From Clostridia bacterium (GTDB lineage Bacteria > Bacillota_A > Clostridia > Oscillospirales > CAG-272), in NCBI GenBank assembly GCA_017631775.1, contig JAGBSQ010000150.1:1-7173 (forward strand): a DNA stretch of 7,173 nucleotides, in the 5' to 3' direction. The first letter of the stretch is position 1, and each line of letters begins with the position of its first letter. The notes beneath the pieces are model-generated. The model ran no database searches, was not told the origin of the DNA, and saw only the letters and a list, made by a program, of their open reading frames with translations. The translations under genes were made by a program, and so were the position numbers. This document shows, one piece after another, positions 1-6,768 of the stretch.

Positions 1-80
1 ATCACCTCTCCTTTCTTGCAATATGCGGGTGAACGGCAAGCTTGCCGTTCACCCGCATATTGCAAGAAAGGAGAGGTGAT
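1..80. repeat. Perfect 80-bp palindrome at the window edge
   Basis: Bases 1-40 are the exact reverse complement of bases 41-80, with no mismatch and no spacer. The centre is the AAGCTT at 38-43. The right arm contains the ribosome binding site of the MATE gene (67-80), so transcription through both arms would give a 40-bp hairpin that hides this site. The palindrome reaches the first base of the window, so its true left limit cannot be seen. It may be a real inverted repeat or a fold-back made during amplification or assembly. Long spacerless palindromes are usually unstable in bacteria, so I lean towards an artefact or a contig that ends at a repeat. Confidence 0.95.
67..80 (+). promoter_or_regulatory. 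Ribosome binding site of the MATE gene
   Basis: AAAGGAG (67-73) overlaps GAGGTGAT (73-80), an almost full complement of the 16S rRNA tail. GAGG ends 7 nt before the ATG at 84. This fixes the start at 84 rather than at the in-frame TTG at 42. The site lies entirely inside the right arm of the palindrome. Confidence 0.85.
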
Positions 81-83
81 AAA

Positions 84-1496
84 ATGAAAACGAAAACCGA
101 AGAAATGTATGCAAAAATGAACCCGTGGCGACTGTTTTTTGTAATTGCCGCTCCCGGAATGATCAGTATGTTTGCAATGTCGGTATACAGTATTTTTGAA
201 GGCATTTTCATCGGTCAAACCCTCGGCGAAGGCGCATTTGCAGCAGTCAACATTGCAATGCCTTTGGTTATGATCAATTTCTCTCTTGCCGATCTGATCG
301 GCGTAGGTGCCTCGGCACCAATTTCGATCGCTCTTGGCAAAGAGGATTACAAAACGGCAAACAACGTCTTCTCTTGCGCGGTCATCCTCAACTTTTTGGC
401 ATCTACCCTCATGGGTGCCATCATGTTCTTTGCCGCCGTTCCCCTCTCTCGCATGATGGGAGCAGATGACGTTCTCTTGGAGACGTCTGTTCGTTATTTG
501 CGCACCTTTGCGCTTTGCGGACCCATTACCACCATCTTTTTTGCAATGGACAATTACCTGCGCATTTGCGGACACGTAAAAACCAGCATGTTTATTAACA
601 TTGGTTGCAACGTGGGTACGCTTGGATTTTTGACACTGTTTTTGATCGTGCTCAAAATGGACGTTGTCGGCTCGGCACTTGCCACCTGCATCTCTATGTG
701 TGCCTGCGCCGTTATTTGTCTTGTTCCCTTTTTGCGCAACAAGCAGCTGCTCAAATTTGCAAAGCCAAAGTTTAGCTTTGCACTCTTTAGGCAAATTGCG
801 GCGTGCGGCTCCCCCGTATTCCTGAACAATATTTCGGGGCGTGTGACCTCTATTTTGATGAACATCTCCCTGATGACCCTTGGCGTAAAGCTGCTTGGTG
901 AGGGCGGCGGACAGACCGCCGTTGCCGTTTATGCGGTGCTGATGTATGCCAGCGACCTTTGCTGGCCCCTCCTTTACGGCATTGCAGATTCCCTTTCCCC
1001 TGCGCTCGGCTTCAACTGGGGCGCCAAAAATTACAACCGCGTAAAGCGCATTGTCAAGTGCGCGTATATCGGGACCGCGATTATTGGTTTGGTCTCCACG
1101 TCCTTCCTCTTCCTCTTCCCCGACCTTATCGCATCTTGGTTCGTCAACCCCGAAGAGACACGTTTGCTTGAAATTTCAACACACGCCATTCGTCTTTTCT
1201 GCTTCTCCTACCTCTTCCGCTGGTTTGGCGTCACAACGCAAAGCTACTTTAGCGCCATCGAAAAACCGCTGCAAGCAACCGTCATTTCGGTTGCCACGGC
1301 ATTCGTCTTCCCCATCGTTCTCCTCGGCGCTCTTTGGAGCTTTGGCCTTGACGGCATTTGGTTCAACTTTGTTGGCGTTAACGCGCTTGCCATGGTACTC
1401 TCGGTTTTGCTTTTGATGGGATTGATGAAAGAGATCGACAAAAAAGAAAAAGAGATTGAAAATGCAGAACAACCTATCACAGAGAACGCATCCTAA
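84..1496 (+). CDS. MATE family efflux transporter (MepA-like)
   Basis: Predicted 470-residue inner-membrane antiporter of the MATE (multidrug and toxic compound extrusion) family. Members export cationic drugs or metabolites in exchange for Na+ or H+. The protein is almost wholly hydrophobic, with about 12 membrane segments in two homologous halves. The first half opens with the AAPG segment (22-25), continues with the SVYSIFEGIFIG stretch (33-44), and has the conserved cytoplasmic GVGASAPISIALGKEDY loop (73-89). The second half repeats this pattern from GSP at 242-244. The length is normal for the family (about 450-480), and the tail is charged (KKEKEIENAEQ). The GxGxSAxISxxLGxxD style of the loop resembles the MepA/DinF-like branch. 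The start at 84 is set by the strong ribosome binding site. No own promoter is visible because the upstream sequence is only the palindrome. A terminator follows 16 bp downstream. The substrate cannot be told from sequence. Confidence 0.93.
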   Translation: MKTKTEEMYAKMNPWRLFFVIAAPGMISMFAMSVYSIFEGIFIGQTLGEGAFAAVNIAMPLVMINFSLADLIGVGASAPISIALGKEDYKTANNVFSCAVILNFLASTLMGAIMFFAAVPLSRMMGADDVLLETSVRYLRTFALCGPITTIFFAMDNYLRICGHVKTSMFINIGCNVGTLGFLTLFLIVLKMDVVGSALATCISMCACAVICLVPFLRNKQLLKFAKPKFSFALFRQIAACGSPVFLNNISGRVTSILMNISLMTLGVKLLGEGGGQTAVAVYAVLMYASDLCWPLLYGIADSLSPALGFNWGAKNYNRVKRIVKCAYIGTAIIGLVSTSFLFLFPDLIASWFVNPEETRLLEISTHAIRLFCFSYLFRWFGVTTQSYFSAIEKPLQATVISVATAFVFPIVLLGALWSFGLDGIWFNFVGVNALAMVLSVLLLMGLMKEIDKKEKEIENAEQPITENAS

Positions 1497-1511
1497 AACT
1501 CTCATACACAA

Positions 1512-1541
1512 AAACGCTCCCGACCAAGGTCGGGAGCGTTT
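1512..1541. terminator. Bidirectional terminator between convergent genes
   Basis: Perfect 14-bp inverted repeat: left arm 1512-1525 (AAACGCTCCCGACC), AA at the centre, right arm 1528-1541, G+C rich in the core. It is followed on the plus strand by GTTTTTATTT and on the minus strand by TTTTTGTG. It can therefore end both the rightward MATE transcript and the leftward symporter transcript, whose stop codon lies only 9 bp away. Confidence 0.93.
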
Positions 1542-1549
1542 GTTTTTAT

Positions 1550-2974
1550 TTATTCATCCTTCCATTCCTCAACAGGCTTGTCGGCATATTTCTTTTTGAA
1601 TATGCGACGGCGGAAGAGGAAGATTGTGTAAACCAACCACAAAACAAAGAAGATTGCACAAGCAATAATCGCGTTTGTCAAGGTTTTGCCTGCAAAGCCC
1701 AACAACAGGAGCAGAGGTGCGATCATGACCATTGCGGGGAAGTTGGAAAGAATGTAAAGGCTAGAGGTAGGTGTGCGCAAATTGGGGTCGATTTCCTTCA
1801 TCAAAATCATACCGTTGGAGGCAGTACCCGTCAAGGTTCCGTAGCTCATCAAGAACATTTCGTGTTCAAATCCCGGGAAGCACTCCTTGGTCGCCTTGCG
1901 AATGTAAGCATATGTAAGAACTGCACCCAAAACGCTCAAAATAACGATGGGAAGAATGTAATTCTTAATATCGTTGATCTCAATAGCCGCAACACCTGCA
2001 ACGATCATAATGTCGAATGCAAAACCGGAAATGCGGTCCATTTGATAGTTGTTGATGTACTCGCGGTGCATCAGTCGGCTCTTGCGCAAATTCTTTACTA
2101 TAAACTTGATCAGCATTGCCGCAAGAGATGCCCACAAGAAGTTAAAGCCCCAAGCGATGCTGTTGGTAAAGTCGGAAAGAATGCCCAAAAGGCACATAAA
2201 GCCAAAGGAAAGCGCATAAGCGAGCGCTACAAAACCTGCTTGCAGGGTAAACTTGTCAACAGATTCGTTATCGGGAATTTCCTCAACGCCCTCTTCGGTT
2301 TGGGGCGCGGTTTGAGGCTCAGGCTTATCGTCACGTACTTTGAGGTTGCCCTTGCCCTTGTGAATGTTGATGTAAAAAATGCCGAATACAGATGCTACCA
2401 CAAAACCGATAGAAGCAAGCGAGAGACCAAAGCTGCCATTGCCCGCAAACTGTGCCTCGGGAATGTTGGTAAAGTTAATATCCCAGCTGAGTGCATTGCC
2501 GGGGCCTTGACCAAAACCAAGGGGCAAAATCAAGCCGCAAATATAAGAAATGACCTGCTCGCCATAGCGAGTAATCAAAAACAGAACAATGGTAAGTCCA
2601 AGTCCCACAAAGGCTTGCAGCATGTAGGTACCGCCCTGCAATGCGCCAAACTCAAAAACCTGCGCTTTTTTGGTTTTGTGTGTGCCCTTTTCGTTTTTGA
2701 GCGACATAGCGGCAAAGCCGATGGCAAGGCAGTGATAGGTGATGACCTGCATCATGCGGTTATCGACCAAAGCAAAGCCCAACTGCTTGCTGATAACGTT
2801 GAATATCAGAAGCAAAGCACCGCCTAAAAGCGCGGAAGGAACAAGGCATTTGCGAAAGAGTGGGATCTTACGGCGCAGAGTATTGCCCACTAACAAAAAG
2901 ATCATCAAAAGGCCAAACTGAACCAAAAATGCCCATACCTGACCGTAATTAGCAAGTGAAAAATTCCAATCCAT
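1550..2974 (-). CDS. GltS-like sodium/glutamate symporter
   Basis: Predicted 474-residue integral membrane protein of the ESS/GltS family, which imports glutamate or a related dicarboxylate with Na+. Two inverted hydrophobic halves are visible. Each ends in a Gly-rich re-entrant segment: GFGQGPGNA at 153-161 lines up with the SGGHGTGAA region of E. coli GltS, and YGTLTGTASNG at 378-388 lines up with its second Gly/Thr/Ala-rich loop. The spacing to the following FGLSLASIGFVV helix also agrees. Between the halves is a hydrophilic, acidic linker (about 204-241, rich in E, D, K, P). With the extra terminal segments this makes the protein longer than the roughly 400-residue E. coli protein. The start is supported by GGAGGA 6 nt upstream of the ATG. 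It is a single-gene transcript with its own strong promoter and a shared terminator. The family call is firm; glutamate as the true substrate is inferred, since this branch is distant from characterised GltS. Confidence 0.85.
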   Translation of the reverse strand: MDWNFSLANYGQVWAFLVQFGLLMIFLLVGNTLRRKIPLFRKCLVPSALLGGALLLIFNVISKQLGFALVDNRMMQVITYHCLAIGFAAMSLKNEKGTHKTKKAQVFEFGALQGGTYMLQAFVGLGLTIVLFLITRYGEQVISYICGLILPLGFGQGPGNALSWDINFTNIPEAQFAGNGSFGLSLASIGFVVASVFGIFYINIHKGKGNLKVRDDKPEPQTAPQTEEGVEEIPDNESVDKFTLQAGFVALAYALSFGFMCLLGILSDFTNSIAWGFNFLWASLAAMLIKFIVKNLRKSRLMHREYINNYQMDRISGFAFDIMIVAGVAAIEINDIKNYILPIVILSVLGAVLTYAYIRKATKECFPGFEHEMFLMSYGTLTGTASNGMILMKEIDPNLRTPTSSLYILSNFPAMVMIAPLLLLLGFAGKTLTNAIIACAIFFVLWLVYTIFLFRRRIFKKKYADKPVEEWKDE

Positions 2975-3026
2975 AACTTTTCCTCCGTTTTGTTAAAATT
3001 TCTCTTGCCCACAGCGAGATGCGTAT

Positions 3027-3055
3027 AGTATAGCAGATTTTGGGCAAAATGTCAA
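3027..3055 (-). promoter_or_regulatory. Sigma-A promoter of the symporter gene
   Basis: Read on the minus strand, the -35 box is TTGACA (3050-3055, 6/6 match) and the -10 box is TATACT (3027-3032, 5/6). The spacer is exactly 17 bp and there is a TG just upstream of the -10 (extended -10). Transcription should start near 3020, giving a leader of about 45 nt. This is close to the strongest housekeeping promoter pattern and suggests constitutive expression unless a regulator intervenes. Confidence 0.88.
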
Positions 3056-3072
3056 GCATTTTGTTCTTTTTT

Positions 3073-3090
3073 AAGGACGTGCACGACCTT
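3073..3090. promoter_or_regulatory. Imperfect palindrome, possible shared operator
   Basis: AAGGACGTGCACGACCTT is symmetric about GTGCAC, with one mismatched pair (16 of 18 bases match). It lies between the divergent promoters, 17 bp upstream of the symporter -35 box and about 35 bp upstream of the candidate -35 of the nuclease gene. It has no T-run, so it is not a terminator. The position suits an activator or repressor site, but no regulator gene is nearby and the motif matches none that I recognise. Confidence 0.3.
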
Positions 3091-3102
3091 GGAGAGCCAA
3101 AT

Positions 3103-3115
3103 GCAAAACTTTTGC
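3103..3115. promoter_or_regulatory. Small AT-rich palindrome GCAAAA-C-TTTTGC
   Basis: Six-bp arms around one base, overlapping a second palindrome TTTTGCAAAA (3110-3119). It ends 9 bp before the candidate -35 box of the nuclease gene. It could be a regulator site or an A-tract/UP-like element. It could also be chance in an AT-rich region. Confidence 0.2.
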
Positions 3116-3124
3116 AAAAAGCTA

Positions 3125-3153
3125 TTGCTTTTTGTCGAAAATTGTGATAGAAT
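3125..3153 (+). promoter_or_regulatory. Candidate promoter of the nuclease-lipid kinase operon
   Basis: An extended -10, TGATAGAAT (TAGAAT at 3148-3153, 5/6 match), lies 17 bp from a poor -35 box TTGCTT (3125-3130). Transcription would start near 3160, giving a leader of about 44 nt before the ATG at 3204. The weak -35 suggests a low-level or activator-dependent promoter, unlike the near-consensus divergent one. Confidence 0.55.
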
Positions 3154-3187
3154 GGATGTGTATGCGCAAAACACAAATTTTTCCATC

Positions 3188-3195
3188 AAAAGGAG
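3188..3195 (+). promoter_or_regulatory. Ribosome binding site of the secreted nuclease
   Basis: AAAAGGAG lies 8 nt before the ATG at 3204. It decides the start: the in-frame start codons upstream (from 3132) have no such site and would place 24 extra residues before the signal peptide. Confidence 0.85.
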
Positions 3196-3203
3196 ACATT
3201 TTT

Positions 3204-5873
3204 ATGATGCAAACGATGAAACGCACATTGGCGTGGCTTTTGGTACTGGTTATGCTCGTAGCCACGGTCCCTGCGCTTATCCTCCATGCAGATGCCGCCG
3301 GCAACGTTGATTATGTTTACAGCGGCAAGTACATTTACAACTGGGGTACCCGTGGCACAGTTGCTACCTTCCTCTCCCCCAATGCAGAGGAATTCTACGA
3401 GGATAACAACACGTCCTATAACGAGTTGTCTTCTCTTTCGGGCGGCACAGGAAAATCCGATGCTCCCAAAAGTGCACTCTATCGTGAGCTGCAGGACTTG
3501 ATGAAGAGCAATCACAGTTATATCAACGCGTACAAAGAAAATAACAATTTGCTCAAATATACCGACTGTCAGAACGGCGGCGGCAAGATCTCCTCTTTCT
3601 ATTCCGGCACAAGCATCGGCCCGGGTTGGGGTGAAGGCGGCAGCTGGAACAAAGAGCATACATGGCCCGACAGTAAGGGACTTGGTGGCAATGACGAAGA
3701 TGACGTCATGATGATCCGTCCCACCTCCACAAGTGAAAACTCTTCCCGTGGCAATACTGCCTACGGTCAAAGCAGTGGCTACTATCACCCCAATAACGAG
3801 TCGAACGGCAAATATGATTTGCGCGGTGACGTAGCACGTATCTTCTTGTATGTTTACGTTCGTTGGGGCAATACCGGCAGCTACGCTTGGGGCAAATCCG
3901 GCGTAATGGAAAGCGTTGAGGTTCTGCTTGAGTGGATGGAAGCTGACCCCGTTGACACTTGGGAGCTTGGACGAAACGACTCTGTTGAGTCCATTACCGG
4001 CACCCGCAACGTATTTGTTGACTACCCCGAGCTTGCATTCATCCTCTTTGGTGAAGAAGTTCCTGCAGGCATGCAAACTCCCTCCGGCGGAGCCGAGACT
4101 GACTGCGGCCATAACAACTTTGGTGCAGGCGTTGTAACCGCCCCCACCTGCTCTGCAAAGGGCTACACCACCTACACCTGCAAGACCGCAGGATGCTCCT
4201 ACAGCTACAAGGCTAACTTTGTTTCCGCAAAGGGTCACACCTTTGCAAACGGCACTTGCACAGTTTGTGGCGAGGCTGAACCCGCCGCTCCCGTAAAACC
4301 CACCTATGCAACCACCCCCGAGATTGGCAAGGCTTACAAGCTTGGTCTCTTCTCTATTTCAAAAGACGTTGAGTACTTCTTTACCGGTACCATGAGCGGC
4401 TACTACGGCGCAACCGATACCGCTATTGAAAAAGGCATTGACGTATACGTTGAACAAGCAAGCGGCGGCTATTATCTCCACTTCAAAAATGCTTCCGGCA
4501 AAAAGCAATACATCAATTTGGTAGTCAGCGGCACGCACCGCAACTTTACCTTTGCCGATACCGCTACCTCGGTATTCACTTGGGACACAACCAAGTACAC
4601 CTTTAAGACCACCGTTGAAAATGAGATCTGCTACATCGGCACTTATGGCGATTACGTTACCATGGGTGTTCTGCAAACCTCCAAGCTTGGTGCAAATGAC
4701 TATTATGCGCGTTTGTATATGGCAAACGGCACCTCCTCGGATACGCCTACCGATACTCCCCCCGTTACTCCCAATCCTTCTACCTGTCAGCACAGTTACA
4801 AAACGACCGTGATTGCCCCCACCTGCACCGCAGGCGGCTTTACCACCTATGTTTGCACCTTGTGTGCTCACAGCTACGTTGGCGACAAGACCGCCGCTAA
4901 GAGCCACAGCTATACAAACGGCACTTGTGTCAATTGCGGTGCTACGCAGTCTGCCCCCGGAACCGCAACGCAAGCAACGATCAGCTTTGACGATAAAGCA
5001 AACCGCACCGAATTCAGTGAAACCAAGCAGGTTTGGGTACAAAACGGCATTACCGTTACCAACGACAAGGCAAGTGCTACCAGCAACGTGGCAGATTACA
5101 TCAATCCCGTTCGTTTTTACCAAGGCTCTAACGTTACGATCTCCTACCCCGGCATGACAAAGATCGAGATCAACTGCTCAGGTCTGGAAGCAAAATACGT
5201 TGATAGCTGGCTCAACACAACGGAAGCAACGGCAACCAAGAGCGGTGGCATTGTTACCATCGTTTTCAATGCGCCTACCAATTCCATTACCTTTACAAAT
5301 CTTGCTAAACAATCCCGTGCGTATAGCATTACCGTATATACCGACGGCTCTCAATCAACTCCTTCCACTCCTCAAGCCTGCACGCACGCAAGCACCACAA
5401 CAATAGGTGCTACCGAAGCGACCTGCACCACAAACGGATTTAGCGGACAAAAGGTTTGCACGCAGTGCAATACCATTCTTGACGAAGGCAAGGTCATTGA
5501 GGCGCTCGGACATACTGACGCAAACAACGATAAGATCTGCGACGTATGCGGCAAGCAAACGGGAAGCGCGTCTACCGCTCACGTTTATGGCGCATGGGTA
5601 GTTATCAGAACAGCTACCTGCACCGATGCAGGACTTGAACGCAGAGATTGCGACCATTGCTCCGAATACGAAACAAGAGACATTCCTGCCATCGGTCACA
5701 CCGACCAGAACGGTGACAACACTTGCGACGTATGCGAGGAAAGCATTCACACCTGCGGCGAGGTAAGTCCCATTAAGGCGCTTATCAATGCCATTATCAA
5801 CTTCTTCCGCAGGCTCTTCGGTCAACCCGAGCTCTGCCCTTGCGGAGAAACCTTTATTGAAAAGAAAAAATAA
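3204..5873 (+). CDS. Secreted endonuclease I-family nuclease with Cys-rich modules
   Basis: 889-residue exported protein. Residues 1-31 form a signal peptide (KR, a hydrophobic core LAWLLVLVMLVATVPALIL, then ADA before the likely cut). Residues 34-297 match the endonuclease I (EndA/Vvn/BsnA) family. The core is WNKEHTWPDSKG, with the ExH-type catalytic pair E151/H152. IRPTSTSENSSRGN (E178, N179, N184 as candidate metal ligands), then RGDVARIFLYVYVRW and a GRNDSVESITGTRNVFVDYPEL segment follow. Such enzymes cut DNA and RNA without sequence preference, using Mg2+ or Ca2+. Four Cys-rich modules follow at 301-355, 528-578, 726-782 and about 793-844. They flank two beta-rich domains I cannot name (372-508 and 590-715). 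The C-terminus has a hydrophobic/basic stretch (857-873) and a CPC pair (878, 880). There is no LPXTG motif or SLH domain. Likely role: digesting extracellular nucleic acid for nutrients or against eDNA matrices. The gene ends in tandem TAA TAA and is probably cotranscribed with the kinase 34 bp downstream. Confidence 0.9.
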   Translation: MMQTMKRTLAWLLVLVMLVATVPALILHADAAGNVDYVYSGKYIYNWGTRGTVATFLSPNAEEFYEDNNTSYNELSSLSGGTGKSDAPKSALYRELQDLMKSNHSYINAYKENNNLLKYTDCQNGGGKISSFYSGTSIGPGWGEGGSWNKEHTWPDSKGLGGNDEDDVMMIRPTSTSENSSRGNTAYGQSSGYYHPNNESNGKYDLRGDVARIFLYVYVRWGNTGSYAWGKSGVMESVEVLLEWMEADPVDTWELGRNDSVESITGTRNVFVDYPELAFILFGEEVPAGMQTPSGGAETDCGHNNFGAGVVTAPTCSAKGYTTYTCKTAGCSYSYKANFVSAKGHTFANGTCTVCGEAEPAAPVKPTYATTPEIGKAYKLGLFSISKDVEYFFTGTMSGYYGATDTAIEKGIDVYVEQASGGYYLHFKNASGKKQYINLVVSGTHRNFTFADTATSVFTWDTTKYTFKTTVENEICYIGTYGDYVTMGVLQTSKLGANDYYARLYMANGTSSDTPTDTPPVTPNPSTCQHSYKTTVIAPTCTAGGFTTYVCTLCAHSYVGDKTAAKSHSYTNGTCVNCGATQSAPGTATQATISFDDKANRTEFSETKQVWVQNGITVTNDKASATSNVADYINPVRFYQGSNVTISYPGMTKIEINCSGLEAKYVDSWLNTTEATATKSGGIVTIVFNAPTNSITFTNLAKQSRAYSITVYTDGSQSTPSTPQACTHASTTTIGATEATCTTNGFSGQKVCTQCNTILDEGKVIEALGHTDANNDKICDVCGKQTGSASTAHVYGAWVVIRTATCTDAGLERRDCDHCSEYETRDIPAIGHTDQNGDNTCDVCEESIHTCGEVSPIKALINAIINFFRRLFGQPELCPCGETFIEKKK
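4104..4271 (+). other. Cys-rich module 1 (residues 301-356)
   Basis: Cysteines at 301, 316, 326, 331, 352 and 355, with the pattern C-x14-C-x9-C-x4-C-x20-C-x2-C and a GH at 344-345. The APTCSAKGYTTYTC stretch is the recurring core. Three further copies occur downstream. Paired CxxC-type cysteines suggest a zinc ribbon-like fold or disulfides. Confidence 0.8.
4785..4937 (+). other. Cys-rich module 2 (residues 528-578)
   Basis: Cysteines at 528, 541, 551, 554, 575 and 578, with APTCTAGGFTTYVCTLC as the core and an SH pair at 567-568. It is the copy closest to module 1, and is preceded by a Thr/Pro linker (TDTPPVTPNPS). Confidence 0.8.
5379..5549 (+). other. Cys-rich module 3 (residues 726-782)
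   Basis: Cysteines at 726, 741, 752, 755, 779 and 782. This copy inserts an acidic D-A-N-N-D motif (772-776) directly before the last CxxC pair, which modules 1 and 2 lack. Confidence 0.8.
5571..5735 (+). other. Cys-rich module 4 (residues 793-844)
   Basis: Cysteines at 806, 816, 819, 841 and 844. The first cysteine of the other modules is absent; His793 is near its place. It carries D-Q-N-G-D (834-838) before the final CDVC, as in module 3. Confidence 0.75.
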
Positions 5874-5894
5874 TAAAGAAAATCAAAAAAGGAT

Positions 5895-5902
5895 AAGAGG
5901 TG
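5895..5902 (+). promoter_or_regulatory. Ribosome binding site of the lipid kinase
   Basis: AAGAGGTG, with GAGG ending 7 nt before the ATG at 5908. It selects this start over upstream in-frame codons that would overlap the nuclease gene. Confidence 0.75.
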
Positions 5903-5907
5903 CTTCA

Positions 5908-6753
5908 ATGAGATACTTACTTTACAATCCGCTCTCCGGAAAAGGATCGCAGGCGCAAAGAGATGCCGAATGCTATTCTACCGTAGCAAACCTCCCCACA
6001 AAAATTGTAGCCGTTACCGAAATTGAAAACTTGCGCACTTTTTACGATAACCTTGAAATTGGAGATGACGTTGTTCTTTTTGGCGGTGACGGAACTCTGA
6101 ACAAAGCCGCAAATCTGTTGTGCGACAGTCCTCTGCAAAATGCTATTTATTACTATCCTTGTGGAACAGGCAACGATTTTGCAAGAGACGTTGAAATTAC
6201 CAATCCGCAAGATTTGCTTTTGGTCAACGATTACATCAAAGACCTCCCCACCGTTACGGTAAACGAAAAGACCGCAAAATTCATCAACGGTGTAGGATAC
6301 GGCATTGACGGCTATTGCTGTGAGGTTGGCGACGCACTCAAAGCGCAACACAAAATGCCCAATTATACTTCCATCGCTATTAAGGGTCTCTTGTTCCATT
6401 TCAAGCCGGTGAATGCAACCGTTACCGTTGACGGAGAAAAGTTCACCTTTAAAAAGGTTTGGATCGCACCCACAATGTTCGGTCGCTATTACGGCGGCGG
6501 AATGATGCCCACCCCTCTGCAAAACAGAAACAATGCCGACAAAAAGGTTTCTCTTATGGTATTCCACGGAACGAGCAAGCTCAAAACGCTGATGATCTTC
6601 CCCTCTCTCTTCAAGGGTGAACACGTAAAGCACACCGAGGCCATCACCATTTTGCAAGGCAAGAACGTAACCGTAGAATTCGACAGACCCACTCCCCTGC
6701 AAATCGACGGCGAAACCGTACTCAACGTAAGCAAATACACCGTAACGGTATAA
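5908..6753 (+). CDS. Diacylglycerol kinase-family lipid kinase
   Basis: 281-residue protein of the DagK/YegS/sphingosine kinase catalytic family (PF00781 type), which uses ATP to phosphorylate diacylglycerol or a related membrane lipid. In Gram-positive bacteria this recycles diacylglycerol released by lipoteichoic acid synthesis. The N-terminus has the YNPLSGKG nucleotide-binding segment (6-13). The hallmark GGDGT is at 59-63 (FGGDGTLNKAANLL). CGTGNDFARD (85-94) is the second conserved motif. Further on are GVGYGIDG, the YYGGGMMPTP loop, and a C-terminal QIDGE that closes the domain. It is slightly shorter than the usual 290-310 residues but complete. There is no signal or membrane segment, so it is a cytoplasmic protein acting at the membrane surface. 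It lies 34 bp after the nuclease stop with no terminator between, so the two are probably one operon. A strong terminator follows. The exact lipid substrate is not evident. Confidence 0.92.
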   Translation: MRYLLYNPLSGKGSQAQRDAECYSTVANLPTKIVAVTEIENLRTFYDNLEIGDDVVLFGGDGTLNKAANLLCDSPLQNAIYYYPCGTGNDFARDVEITNPQDLLLVNDYIKDLPTVTVNEKTAKFINGVGYGIDGYCCEVGDALKAQHKMPNYTSIAIKGLLFHFKPVNATVTVDGEKFTFKKVWIAPTMFGRYYGGGMMPTPLQNRNNADKKVSLMVFHGTSKLKTLMIFPSLFKGEHVKHTEAITILQGKNVTVEFDRPTPLQIDGETVLNVSKYTVTV

Positions 6754-6768
6754 TTGCTTGAATAAAAC

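Noticed and set aside
41..66. Promoter of the MATE gene inside the palindrome
   Set aside because: No -35/-10 pair with a 16-18 bp spacer is present; TTGCCG at 42 has no suitable -10 at the right distance.
1862..2827. 321-codon plus-strand open frame opposite the symporter gene
   Set aside because: Antisense shadow of a real membrane protein: no ribosome binding site and no recognisable domain.
3186..4238. 350-codon open frame on the minus strand opposite the nuclease gene
   Set aside because: It is antisense to a well-supported secreted nuclease, has no ribosome binding site, and gives a low-complexity V/G/A/C-rich protein typical of a shadow frame.
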